NCBI GenBank assembly: GCA_934045905.1 | Contig: CAKOGZ010000157.1 | Location: forward strand, 186,001 to 250,000 | Reading direction: 5' to 3' | Origin: Leuctra nigra | Taxonomy: Eukaryota; Arthropoda; Insecta; Plecoptera; Leuctridae | Length of the DNA stretch: 64,000 nucleotides | Shown: positions 11,438 to 24,383 of the stretch, piece after piece | Layout: each line of letters begins with the position of its first letter | Numbering within the stretch: position 1 is the first letter of the stretch | Notes under the pieces: model-generated | Seen by the model: only the letters and a program-made list of their open reading frames with translations | What the model was told of the DNA's origin: nothing | The model's database searches: none | Made by a program: the position numbers and the translations under genes

Positions 11438-14400
11438 ACAGGTTAGCAAAGCGAGCGTAGCTGACTCATCACAAGCTTTAACCTCCATTGACTAAAAAAT
11501 GGATGAAAACCTAGGAAATGAGGAAAATCTAAGGAACATTGTTAATTGTTACATTGTTACCTTTGTAGGCTAACCTACATTGTTGGTCAATATACATTGA
11601 CAAAAAAATGGATGAAAATCTATCGGGGGTGGACCCATCAGCTTCTGAATAACATGAACAGTTAATTCCGGCGAATCGGAGAGTCTGACATAAAAAAGTG
11701 TTTCTGCACTTTTTAAGCCTCTCACCATCTACTATATAGGGTAACGTTGTCAACTCTCTTAGAGTTATAGATTCGTCACAAAGTAGGAAACAAATAAAAA
11801 AATATCAATATGAGCTACTTCTAAAGTGGCACCCCCCTATTTTTATCGAATTTTCTTGAAGCCTAACGTTATGCCGAGAAATGAAATAAAACACTTTTCG
11901 AAAATAATAGGCTTAACATTAACATGTAAAAAAAAATCTCCCCTCTGTCTCCTGGAGTCGCCCGACGTTGCCCGGTCAGATAATTTTATAATAAAGTTAG
12001 GTTAGGGTAGGTTAGCGAAGCGAGCGAAGCGAGCGTAGCTGACCCTTAACAAGCTTTAACCTACAGTGACAAAAAATTGATGAAAACCTATCAGGATTGT
12101 GCCCTTTTGCTTCTGAAGGACATAAACTAAGAAATGCGGCGTATCGGAGCGTCTGACAGAAAAAAGTGTTTCTGCACTTTTTAAGCCTCTCTCCATCATC
12201 TATATGGTGTATCATTTTCAGCTCTCTAAGAGTAATAGATTCGTCACAAAGTAGGAAACAAACTAAATGTTTTCAATATGAGCTACTTCTAAAGTGGCAC
12301 CCCCCTGTTTTTATCGAATTTTCTTGAAGCCTACACAACGTTATGCCGAGAAATGTAATAAAACACTTTTCGAAAAAAAATAGGCTTAAAAACAAAATTA
12401 TAAAAAAGGACCCCACGCTGCCCCCTTGGAGTCGCCCGACGCTGCCCTGTCAGATTACTATATAATAAAGTTAGGTTAATACAGGTTAGCGAAGCGAGCG
12501 TAGCTGACTCATCACAAGCTTTAACCTCCATTGACTAAAAAATGGATGAAAACCTAGGAAATGAGGAAAATCTAAGGAACATTGTTAATTGTTACATTGT
12601 TACCTTTGTAGGCTAACCTACATTGTTGGTCAATATACATTGACAAAAAAATGGATGAAAATCTATCGGGGGTGGACCCATCAGCTTCTGAATAACATGA
12701 ACAGTTAATTCCGGCGAATCGGAGAGTCTGACATAAAAAAGTGTTTCTGCACTTTTTAAGCCTCTCACCATCTACTATATAGGGTAACGTTGTCAACTCT
12801 CTTAGAGTTATAGATTCGTCACAAAGTAGGAAACAAATAAAAAAATATCAATATGAGCTACTTCTAAAGTGGCACCCCCCTATTTTTATCGAATTTTCTT
12901 GAAGCCTAACGTTATGCCGAGAAATGAAATAAAACACTTTTCGAAAATAATAGGCTTAACATTAACATGTAAAAAAAAATCTCCCCTCTGTCTCCTGGAG
13001 TCGCCCGATGTTGCCCGGTCAGATAATTTTATAATAAAGTTAGGTTAGGGTAGGTTAGCGAAGCGAGCGAAGCGAGCGTAGCTGACCCTTAACAAGCTTT
13101 AACCTACAGTGACAAAAAATTGATGAAAACCTATCAGGATTGTGCCCTTCTGCTTCTGAAGGACATAAACTAAGAAATGCGGCGTATCGGAGCGTCTGAC
13201 AGAAAAAAGTGTTTCTGCACTTTTTAAGCCTCTCTCCATCATCTATATGGTGTATCATTTTCAGCTCTCTAAGAGTAATAGATTCGTCACAAAGTAGGAA
13301 ACAAACTAAATGTTTTCAATATGAGCTACTTCTAAAGTGGCACCCCCATGTTTTTATCGAATTTTCTTGAAGCCTACACAACGTTATGCCGAGAAATGTA
13401 ATAAAACACTTTTCGAAAAAAAATAGGCTTAAAAACAAAATTATAAAAAAGGACCCCACGCTGCCCCCTTGGAGTCGCCCGACGCTGCCCTGTCAGATTA
13501 CTATATAATAAAGTTAGGTTAATACAGGTTAGCGAAGCGAGCGTAGCTGACTCATCACAAGCTTTAACCTCCATTGACTAAAAAATGGATGAAAACCTAG
13601 GAAATGAGGAAAATCTAAGGAACATTGTTAATTGTTACATTGTTACCTTTGTAGGCTAACCTACATTGTTGGTCAATATACATTGACAAAAAAATGGATG
13701 AAAATCTATCGGGGGTGGACCCATCAGCTTCTGAATAACATGAACAGTTAATTCCGGCGAATCGGAGAGTCTGACATAAAAAAGTGTTTCTGCACTTTTT
13801 AAGCCTCTCACCATCTACTATATAGGGTAACGTTGTCAACTCTCTTAGAGTTATAGATTCGTCACAAAGTAGGAAACAAATAAAAAAATATCAATATGAG
13901 CTACTTCTAAAGTGGCACCCCCCTATTTTTATCGAATTTTCTTGAAGCCTAACGTTATGCCGAGAAATGAAATAAAACACTTTTCGAAAATAATAGGCTT
14001 AACATTAACATGTAAAAAAAAATCTCCCCTCTGTCTCCTGGAGTCGCCCGATGTTGCCCGGTCAGATAATTTTATAATAAAGTTAGGTTAGGGTAGGTTA
14101 GCGAAGCGAGCGAAGCGAGCGTAGCTGACCCTTAACAAGCTTTAACCTACAGTGACAAAAAATTGATGAAAACCTATCAGGATTGTGCCCTTCTGCTTCT
14201 GAAGGACATAAACTAAGAAATGCGGCGTATCGGAGCGTCTGACAGAAAAAAGTGTTTCTGCACTTTTTAAGCCTCTCTCCATCATCTATATGGTGTATCA
14301 TTTTCAGCTCTCTAAGAGTAATAGATTCGTCACAAAGTAGGAAACAAACTAAATGTTTTCAATATGAGCTACTTCTAAAGTGGCACCCCCATGTTTTTAT

Positions 14401-15140
14401 CGAATTTTCTTGAAGCCTACACAACGTTATGCCGAGAAATGTAATAAAACACTTTTCGAAAAAAATAGGCTTAAAAACAAAATTATAAAAAAGGACCCCA
14501 CGCTGCCCCCTTGGAGTCGCCCGACGCTGCCCTGTCAGATTACTATATAATAAAGTTAGGTTAATACAGGTTAGCGAAGCGAGCGTAGCTGACTCATCAC
14601 AAGCTTTAACCTCCATTGACTAAAAAATGGATGAAAACCTAGGAAATGAGGAAAATCTAAGGAACATTGTTAATTGTTACATTGTTTCCTTTGTAGGCTA
14701 ACCTACATTGTTGGTCAATATACATTGACAAAAAAATGGATGAAAAGCTATCGGGGGTGGACCCATCAGATTCTGAATATCATGAACAGTTAATTCCGGC
14801 GAATCGGAGAGTCTGACATAAAAAAGTGTTTCTGCACATTTTAAGCCTCTCTCCATCATCTATATGGTGTATCATTTTCAGCTCTCTAAGAGTAATAGAT
14901 TCGTCACAAAGTAGGAAACAAACTAAATTTTTTCAATATGAGCTACTTCTAAAGTGGCACTGCCCTGTTTTTATCGAATTTTCTTGAAGCCTACACAACG
15001 TTATGCCGAGAAATGTAATAAAACACTTTTCGAAAAAAAATAGGCTTAAAAACAAAATTATAAAAAAGAACCCCACGCTGCCCCCTTGGAGTCGCCCGAC
15101 GCTGCCCTGTCAGATTACTATATAATAAAGTTAGGTTAAT
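11438..15140 (+). repeat. HOR block, 7 monomers c-s-d-s-d-s-b, 3,703 bp
   Basis: Monomer starts are 11438 c, 12007 s, 12481 d, 13050 s, 13524 d, 14093 s and 14566 b. The d-s dimer is tandemly doubled, and both d copies share gcccgatgttgcccgg (a C-to-T change at about 13010 and 14052). This points to a local 1,043-bp duplication. No class a monomer is present. The first part, 10863 to about 13000, matches 1-2150 with offset 10,862. Confidence 0.92.
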
Positions 15141-16758
15141 ACAGGTTAGCAAAGCGAGCGTAGCTGACTCATCACAAGCTTTAACCTCCATTGACTAAAA
15201 AATGGATGAAAACCTAGGAAATGAGGAAAATCTAAGGAACATTGTTAATTGTTACATTGTTACCTTTGTAGGCTAACCTACATTGTTGGTCAATATACAT
15301 TGACAAAAAAATGGATGAAAATCTATCGGGGGTGGACCCATCAGCTTCTGAATAACATGAACAGTTAATTCCGGCGAATCGGAGAGTCTGACATAAAAAA
15401 GTGTTTCTGCACTTTTTAAGCCTCTCACCATCTACTATATAGGGTAACGTTGTCAACTCTCTTAGAGTTATAGATTCGTCACAAAGTAGGAAACAAATAA
15501 AAAAATATCAATATGAGCTACTTCTAAAGTGGCACCCCCCTATTTTTATCGAATTTTCTTGAAGCCTAACGTTATGCCGAGAAATGAAATAAAACACTTT
15601 TCGAAAATAATAGGCTTAACATTAACATGTAAAAAAAAATCTCCCCTCTGTCTCCTGGAGTCGCCCGACGTTGCCCGGTCAGATAATTTTATAATAAAGT
15701 TAGGTTAGGGTAGGTTAGCGAAGCGAGCGAAGCGAGCGTAGCTGACCCTTAACAAGCTTTAACCTACAGTGACAAAAAATTGATGAAAACCTATCAGGAT
15801 TGTGCCCTTCTGCTTCTGAAGGACATAAACTAAGAAATGCGGCGTATCGGAGCGTCTGACAGAAAAAAGTGTTTCTGCACTTTTTAAGCCTCTCTCCATC
15901 ATCCATATGGTGTATCATTTTCAGCTCTCTAAGAGTAATAGATTCGTCACAAAGTAGGAAACAAACAAAACTTTTTCAATATGACCTACTTCTAAAGTGG
16001 CACCCCCCTGTTTTTATCGAATTTTCTTGATGCCTACACAACGTTATGCCGAGAAATGTAATAAAACACTTTTCGAAAAAAAATAGGCTTATAAATAAAA
16101 TATTAAAAAAGAACCCCACTCTGCCCCCTTGGAGTCGCCCGACGCTGCCCTGTCAGATTATTATATAATAAAGTTAGGTTAATACAGCTTAGCGAAGCGA
16201 GCGTAGCTGACTCATTACAAGCTTTAACCTCCATTGACTAAAAAATGGATGAAAACCTAGGAAATGAGGAAAATCTAAGGAACATTGTTAATTGTTACAT
16301 TGTTACCTTTGTAGGCTAACCTACATTGTTGGTCAATATACATTGACAAAAAAATGGATGAAAATCTATCGGGGGTCGACCCACCAGCTTCTGAATAACA
16401 TGAACAGTTAATTCCGGCGAATCGGAGAGTCTGACATAAAAAAGTGTTTCTGCACTTTTTAAGCCTCTCACCATCTACTATATAGGGTAACGTTGTCAAC
16501 TCTCTTAGAGTAATAGATTCGTCACAAAGTAGGAAACAAATAAAAAAATATCAATATGAGCTACTTCTAAAGTGGCACCCCCCTATTTTTATCGAATTTT
16601 CTTGAAGCCTACACAACGTTATGCCGAGAAATGAAATAAAACACTTTTCGAAAAAAAATAGGCTTAAAAACAAAATTATAAAAAAGAACCCCACGCTGCC
16701 CCCTTGGAGTCGCCCGACGCTGCCCTGTCAGATTACTATATAATAAAGTTAGGTTAAT
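15141..16758 (+). repeat. HOR block, 3 monomers c-s'-hybrid, 1,618 bp
   Basis: Monomer starts are 15141 c, 15710 s' and 16184 hybrid L. This holds the first s' monomer in the window and marks the change from the s-only part on the left to the s'/e-containing part on the right. Confidence 0.9.
16184..16758 (+). repeat. Recombinant L monomer, class d 5' part joined to class b 3' part
   Basis: The 5' two thirds are class d (ttacc, gaaaatcta, gaataac, ctcaccatctac, aaataaaaaaatatc). From about 16605 it becomes class b (cctacacaacg, cgaaaaaaaatagg, cttaaaaacaaaatt, aaaagaacccc). It still has the class-d base in gaaatgaaataaaac, so the switch is mosaic. Unique variants are acagctt at its start, gtcgacccaccag and gagtaatag. 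Length is 575 bp, as expected for a class-b 3' end. Confidence 0.85.
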
Positions 16759-17328
16759 ACAGGTTAGCAAAGCGAGCGTAGCTGACTCATCACAAGCTTT
16801 AACCTCCATTGACTAAAAAATGGATGAAAACCTAGGAAATGAGGAAAATCTAAGGAACATTGTTAATTGTTACATTGTTACCTTTGTAGGCTAACCTACA
16901 TTGTTGGTCAATATACATTGACAAAAAAATGGATGAAAATCTATCGGGGGTGGACCCATCAGCTTCTGAATAACATGAACAGTTAATTCCGGCGAATCGG
17001 AGAGTCTGACATAAAAAAGTGTTTCTGCACTTTTTAAGCCTCTCACCATCTACTATATAGGGTAACGTTGTCAACTCTCTTAGAGTTATAGATTCGTCAC
17101 AAAGTAGGAAACAAATAAAAAAATATCAATATGAGCTACTTCTAAAGTGGCACCCCCCCTATTTTTATCGAATTTTCTTGAAGCCTAACGTTATGCCGAG
17201 AAATGAAATAAAACACTTTTCGAAAATAATAGGCTTAACATTAACATGTAAAAAAAAATCTCCCCTCTGTCTCCTGGAGTCGCCCGACGTTGCCCGGTCA
17301 GATAATTTTATAATAAAGTTAGGTTAGG

Positions 17329-17803
17329 GTAGGTTAGCGAAGCGAGCGAAGCGAGCGTAGCTGACCCTTAACAAGCTTTAACCTACAGTGACAAAAAATT
17401 GATGAAAACCTATCAGGATTGTGCCCTTCTGCTTCTGAAGGACATAAACTAAGAAATGCGGCGTGTCGGAGCGTCTGACAGAAAAAAGTGTTTCTGCACT
17501 TTTTAAGCCTCTCTCCATCATCCATATGGTGTATCATTTTCAGCTCTCTAAGAGTAATAGATTCGTCACAAAGTAGGAAACAAACAAAACTTTTTCAATA
17601 TGACCTACTTCTAAAGTGGCACCCCCCCTGTTTTTATCGAATTTTCTTGATGCCTACACAACGTTATGCCGAGAAATGTAATAAAACACTTTTCGAAAAA
17701 AAATAGGCTTATAAATAAAATTATAAAAAAGAACCCCACTCTGCCCCCTTGGAGTCGCCCGACGCTGCCCCGTCAGATTATTATATAATAAAGTTAGGTT
17801 AAT
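17329..17803 (+). repeat. S monomer class s' (475 bp), reference copy
   Basis: Differs from s by catccatatgg, aaacaaaacttttt, tgacctac, a 7-C tract, cttgatgcc, cttataaataaaatt, ccccactctgcc and gctgccccgtcag. Class s' is absent before 15710. It is followed mostly by class e, whose own 5' end (gcttagctgac) differs from that of other L classes. Confidence 0.92.
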
Positions 17804-18378
17804 ACAGGTTAGCGAAGCGAGCTTAGCTGACTCATCACAAGCTTTAACCTCCATTGACTAAAAAATGGATGAAAACCTAGGAAATGAGGAAAATCTAAGG
17901 AACATTGTTAATTGTTACATTGTTTCCTTTGTAGGCTAACTTACATTGTTGGTCAATATACATTGACAAAAAAATGGATGAAAAACTATCGGGGGTGGAC
18001 CCATCAGCTTCTGAATATCATGAACAGTTAATTCCGGCGAATCGGAGAGTCTGACATAAAAAAGTGTTTCTGCACTTTTTAAGCCTCTCTCCATCATCTA
18101 TATGGTGTATCATTTTCAGCTCTCTAAGAGTAATAGATTCGTCACAAAGTAGGAAACAAACTAAATTTTTTCAATATGAGCTATTTCTTAAGTGGCACTG
18201 CCCTGTTTTTATCGAATTTTCTTGAAGCCTACACTACGTTATGCCGAGAAATGTAATAAAACACTTTTCGAAAAAAAATAGGCTTAAAAACAAAATTATA
18301 AAAAAGAACCCCACGCTGCCCCCTTGGAGTCGCCCGACGCTGCCCTGTCAGATTACTATATAATAAAGTTAGGTTAAT
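17804..18378 (+). repeat. L monomer class e (575 bp), reference copy
   Basis: Diagnostic sites are gcgagcttagctgac, gctaacttacattg (which breaks the GTAGG dyad), gaaaaactatcg, cactttttaagcctctctcc and cctacactacg. Most copies also have ggcacccccctg and a run of 8-10 A in place of aaaacaaaatt. This first copy is slightly different (ctatttcttaag, ggcactgccctg, aaaacaaaatt), so it may be a partial recombinant with class b in its 3' part. Confidence 0.88.
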
Positions 18379-18947
18379 ACAGGTTAGCGAAGCGAGCGTA
18401 GCTGACTCATCACAAGCTTTAACCTCCATTGACTAAAAAATGGATGAAAACCTAGGAAATGAGGAAAATCTAAGGAACATTGTTAATTGTTACATTGTTA
18501 CCTTTGTAGGCTAACCTACATTGTTGGTCAATATACATTGACAAAAAAATGGATGAAAATCTATCGGGGGTGGACCCATCAGCTTCTGAATAACATGAAC
18601 AGTTAATTCCAGCGAATCGGAGAGTCTGACATAAAAAAGTGTTTCTGCACTTTTTAAGCCTCTCACCATCTTCTATATAGGGTAACGTTGTCAACTCTCT
18701 TAGAGTTATAGATTCGTCACAAAGTAGGAAACAAATAAAAAAATATCAATATGAGCTACTTCTAAAGTGGCACCCCCCTATTTTTATCGAATTTTCTTGA
18801 AGCCTAACGTTATGCCGAGAAATGAAATAAAACACTTTTCGAAAATAATAGGCTTAACATTAACATGTAAAAAAAAATCTCCCCTCTGTCTCCTGGAGTC
18901 GCCCGACGTTGCCCGGTCAGATAATTTTATAATAAAGTTAGGTTAGG

Positions 18948-19421
18948 GTAGGTTAGCGAAGCGAGCGAAGCGAGCGTAGCTGACCCTTAACAAGCTTTAA
19001 CCTACAGTGACAAAAAATTGATGAAAACCTATCAGGATTGTGCCCTTCTGCTTCTGAAGGACATAAACTAAGAAATGCGGCGTATCGGAGCGTCTGACAG
19101 AAAAAAGTGTTTCTGCACTTTTTAAGCCTCTCTCCATCATCTATATGGTGTATCATTTTCAGCTCTCTAAGAGTAATAGATTCGTCACAAAGTAGGAAAC
19201 AAACTAAATGTTTTCAATATGAGCTACTTCTAAAGTGGCACCCCCCTGTTTTTATCGAATTTTCTTGATGCCTACACAACGTTATGCCGAGAAATGTAAT
19301 AAAACACTTTTCGAAAAAAAATAGGCTTATAAATAAAATTATAAAAAAGAACCCCACTCTGCCCCCTTGGAGTCGCCCGACGCTGCCCTGTCAGATTATT
19401 ATATAATAAAGTTAGGTTAAT
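18948..19421 (+). repeat. Recombinant S monomer, s 5' part joined to s' 3' part
   Basis: Up to about 19240 it is class s (catctatatgg, aaatgttttc, tgagctac, 6-C tract). From about 19267 it is class s' (cttgatgcc, cttataaataaaatt, ccccactctg). The switch lies within about 30 bp. It has tagttgactc at the junction into the following monomer. Confidence 0.82.
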
Positions 19422-20571
19422 ACAGGTTAGCGAAGCGAGCGTAGTTGACTCATCACAAGCTTTAACCTCCATTGACTAAAAAATGGATGAAAACCTAGGA
19501 AATGAGGAAAATCTAAGGAACATTGTTAATTGTTACATTGTTGCCTTTGTAGGCTAACCTACATTGTTGGTCAATATACATTGACAAAAAAATGGATGAA
19601 AAGCTATCGGGGGTGGACCCATCAGCTTCTGAATATCATGAACAGTTAATTCCGGCGAATCGGAGAGTCTGACATAAAAAAGTGTTTCTGCACATTTTAA
19701 GCCTCTCTCCATCATCTATATGGTGTATCATTTTCAGCTCTCTAAGAGTAATAGATTCGTCACAAAGTAGGAAACAAACTAAATTTTTTCAATATGAGCT
19801 ACTTCTAAAGTGGCACTGCCCTGTTTTTATCGAATTTTCTTGAAGCCTACACAACGTTATGCCGAGAAATGTAATAAAACACTTTTCGAAAAAAAAAAAG
19901 CTTAAAAACAAAATTATAAAAAAGAACCCCACGCTGCCCCCTTGGAGTCGCCCGACGCTGCCCTGTCAGATTACTATATAATAAAGTTAGGTTAATACAG
20001 GTTAGCGAAGCGAGCGTAGCTGACTCATCACAAGCTTTAACCTCCATTGACTAAAAAATGGATGAAAACCTAGGAAATGAGGAAAATCTAAGGAACATTG
20101 TTAATTGTTACATTGTTTCCTTTGTAGGCTAACCTACATTGTTGGTCAATATACATTGACAAAAAAATGGATGAAAAGCTATCGGGGGTGGACCCATCAG
20201 CTTCTGAATATCATGAACAGTTAATTCCGGCGAATCGGAGAGTCTGACATAAAAAAGTGTTTCTGCACATTTTAAGCCTCTCTCCATCATCTATATGGTG
20301 TATCATTTTCAGCTCTCTAAGAGTAATAGATTCGTCACAAAGTAGGAAACAAACTAAATTTTTTCAATATGAGCTACTTCTAAAGTGGCACTGCCCTGTT
20401 TTTATCGAATTTTCTTGAAGCCTACACAACGTTATGCCGAGAAATGTAATAAAACACTTTTCGAAAAAAAATAGGCTTAAAAACAAAATTATAAAAAAGA
20501 ACCCCACGCTGCCCCCTTGGAGTCGCCCGACGCTGCCCTGTCAGATTACTATATAATAAAGTTAGGTTAAT

Positions 20572-23500
20572 ACAGGTTAGCAAAGCGAGCGTAGCTGACT
20601 CATCACAAGCTTTAACCTCCATTGACTAAAAAATGGATGAAAACCTAGGAAATGAGGAAAATCTAAGGAACATTGTTAATTGTTACATTGTTACCTTTGT
20701 AGGCTAACCTACATTGTTGGTCAATATACATTGACAAAAAAATGGATGAAAATCTATCGGGGGTGGACCCATCAGCTTCTGAATAACATGAACAGTTAAT
20801 TCCGGCGAATCGGAGAGTCTGACATAAAAAAGTGTTTCTGCACTTTTTAAGCCTCTCACCATCTACTATATAGGGTAACGTTGTCAACTCTCTTAGAGTT
20901 ATAGATTCGTCACAAAGTAGGAAACAAATAAAAAAATATCAATATGAGCTACTTCTAAAGTGGCACCCCCCCTATTTTTATCGAATTTTCTTGAAGCCTA
21001 ACGTTATGCCGAGAAATGAAATAAAACACTTTTCGAAAATAATAGGCTTAACATTAACATGTAAAAAAAAATCTCCCCTCTGTCTCCTGGAGTCGCCCGA
21101 CGTTGCCCGGTCAGATAATTTTATAATAAAGTTAGGTTAGGGTAGGTTAGCGAAGCGAGCGAAGCGAGCGTAGCTGACCCTTAACAAGCTTTAACCTACA
21201 GTGACAAAAAATTGATGAAAACCTATCAGGATTGTGCCCTTCTGCTTCTGAAGGACATAAACTAAGAAATGCGGCGTATCGGAGCGTCTGACAGAAAAAG
21301 TGTTTCTGCACTTTTTAAGCCTCTCTCCATCATCCATATGGTGTATCATTTTCAGCTCTCTAAGAGTAATAGATTCGTCACAAAGTAGGAAACAAACAAA
21401 ACTTTTTCAATATGACCTACTTCTAAAGTGGCACCCCCCCCTGTTTTTATCGAATTTTCTTGATGCCTACACAACGTTATGCCGAGAAATGTAATAAAAC
21501 ACTTTTCGAAAAAAAATAGGCTTATAAATAAAATTATAAAAAAGAACCCCACTCTGCCCCCTTGGAGTCGCCCGACGCTGCCCCGTCAGATTATTATATA
21601 ATAAAGTTAGGTTAATACAGGTTAGCGAAGCGAGCTTAGCTGACTCATCACAAGCTTTAACCTCCATTGACTAAAAAATGGATGAAAACCTAGGAAATGA
21701 GGAAAATCTAAGGAACATTGTTAATTGTTACATTGTTTCCTTTGTAGGCTAACTTACATTGTTGGTCAATATACATTGACAAAAAAATGGATGAAAAACT
21801 ATCGGGGGTGGACCCATCAGCTTCTGAATATCATGAACAGTTAATTCCGGCGAATCGGAGAGTCTGACATAAAAAAGTGTTTCTGCACTTTTTAAGCCTC
21901 TCTCCATCATCTATATGGTGTATCATTTTCAGCTCTCTAAGAGTAATAGATTCGTCACAAAGTAGGAAACAAACTAAATTTTTTCAATATGAGCTACTTC
22001 TAAAGTGGCACCCCCCTGTTTTTATCGAATTTTCTTGAAGCCTACACTACGTTATGCCGAGAAATGTAATAAAACACTTTTCGAAAAAAAATAGGCTTAA
22101 AAAAAAATTATAAAAAAGAACCCCACGCTGCCCCCTTGGAGTCGCCCGACGCTGCCCTGTCAGATTACTATATAATAAAGTTAGGTTAATACAGGTTAGC
22201 GAAGCGAGCGTAGCTGACTCATCACAAGCTTTAACCTCCATTGACTAAAAAATGGATGAAAACCTAGGAAATGAGGAAAATCTAAGGAACATTGTTAATT
22301 GTTACATTGTTACCTTTGTAGGCTAACCTACATTGTTGGTCAATATACATTGACAAAAAAATGGATGAAAATCTATCGGGGGTGGACCCATCAGCTTCTG
22401 AATAACATGAACAGTTAATTCCGGCGAATCGGAGAGTCTGACATAAAAAAGTGTTTCTGCACTTTTTAAGCCTCTCACCATCTACTATATAGGGTAACGT
22501 TGTCAACTCTCTTAGAGTTATAGATTCGTCACAAAGTAGGAAACAAATAAACAAATATCAATATGAGCTACTTCTAAAGTGGCACCCCCCTATTTTTATC
22601 GAATTTTCTTGAAGCCTAACGTTATGCCGAGAAATGAAATAAAACACTTTTCGAAAATAATAGGCTTAACATTAACATGTAAAAAAAAATCTCCCCTCTG
22701 TCTCCTGGAGTCGCCCGACGTTGCCCGGTCAGATAATTTTATAATAAAGTTAGGTTAGGGTAGGTTAGCGAAGCGAGCGAAGCGAGCGTAGCTGACCCTT
22801 AACAAGCTTTAACCTACAGTGACAAAAAATTGATGAAAACCTATCAGGATTGTGCCCTTCTGCTTCTGAAGGACATAAACTAAGAAATGCGGCGTATCGG
22901 AGCGTCTGACAGAAAAAAGTGTTTCTGCACTTTTTAAGCCTCTCTCCATCATCTATATGGTGTATCATTTTCAGCTCTCTAAGAGTAATAGATTCGTCAC
23001 AAAGTAGGAAACAAACTAAATGTTTTCAATATGAGCTACTTCTAAAGTGGCACCCCCCTGTTTTTATCGAATTTTCTTGAAGCCTACACAACGTTATGCC
23101 GAGAAATGTAATAAAACACTTTTCGAAAAAAAATAGGCTTAAAAACAAAATTATAAAAAAGGACCCCACGCTGCCCCCTTGGAGTCGCCCGACGCTGCCC
23201 TGTCAGATTACTATATAATAAAGTTAGGTTAATACAGGTTAGCGAAGCGAGCGTAGCTGACTCATCACAAGCTTTAACCTCCATTGACTAAAAAATGGAT
23301 GAAAACCTAGGAAATGAGGAAAATCTAAGGAACATTGTTAATTGTTACATTGTTGCCTTTGTAGGCTAACCTACATTGTTGGTCAATATACATTGACAAA
23401 AAAATGGATGAAAAGCTATCGGGGGTGGACCCATCAGATTCTGAATATCATGAACAGTTAATTCCGGCGAATCGGAGAGTCTGACATAAAAAAGTGTTTC

Positions 23501-24383
23501 TGCACATTTTAAGCCTCTCTCCATCATCTATATGGTGTATCATTTTCAGCTCTCTAAGAGTAATAGATTCGTCACAAAGTAGGAAACAAACTAAATTTTT
23601 TCAATATGAGCTACTTCTAAAGTGGCACTGCCCTGTTTTTATCGAATTTTCTTGAAGCCTACACAACGTTATGCCGAGAAATGTAATAAAACACTTTTCG
23701 AAAAAAAATCGGCTTAAAAACAAAATTATAAAAAAGAACCCCACGCTGCCCCCTTGGAGTCGCCCGACGCTGCCCTGTCAGATTACTATATAATAAAGTT
23801 AGGTTAATACAGGTTAGCGAAGCGAGCGTAGCTGACTCATCACAAGCTTTAACCTCCATTGACTAAAAAATGGATGAAAACCTAGGAAATGAGGAAAATC
23901 TAAGGAACATTGTTAATTGTTACATTGTTTCCTTTGTAGGCTAACCTACATTGTTGGTCAATATACATTGACAAAAAAATGGATGAAAAGCTATCGGGGG
24001 TGGACCCATCAGCTTCTGAATATCATGAACAGTTAATTCCGGCGAATCGGAGAGTCTGACATAAAAAAGTGTTTCTGCACATTTTAAGCCTCTCTCCATC
24101 ATCTATATGGTGTATCATTTTCAGCTCTCTAAGAGTAATAGATTCGTCACAAAGTAGGAAACAAACTAAATTTTTTCAATATGAGCTACTTCTAAAGTGG
24201 CACTGCCCTGTTTTTATCGAATTTTCTTGAAGCCTACACAACGTTATGCCGAGAAATGTAATAAAACACTTTTCGAAAAAAAATAGGCTTAAAAACAAAA
24301 TTATAAAAAAGAACCCCACGCTGCCCCCTTGGAGTCGCCCGACGCTGCCCTGTCAGATTACTATATAATAAAGTTAGGTTAAT
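20572..24383 (+). repeat. HOR block, 7 monomers c-s'-e-d-s-a-b, 3,812 bp (type copy)
   Basis: Monomer starts are 20572 c, 21142 s', 21617 e, 22191 d, 22760 s, 23234 a and 23809 b. The e monomer at 21617 has all diagnostic sites including ggcacccccctg and the long A run. Private variants include an acaaatatc change in d near 22550 and cagattctg plus aaaatcggctt in a. The s' has one A fewer before gtgtttctg and 8 C. Confidence 0.93.

Larger units (their letters stand above)
16759..20571 (+). repeat. HOR block, 7 monomers c-s'-e-d-s-a-b, 3,813 bp
   Basis: Monomer starts are 16759 c, 17329 s', 17804 e, 18379 d, 18948 s/s' hybrid, 19422 a and 19997 b. This is the first complete copy of the 7-monomer HOR that dominates the right-hand part. 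The d monomer carries ccatcttctatatag (also at 54711), and the a monomer at 19422 has a longer A run before gcttaaaaac. Confidence 0.92.
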
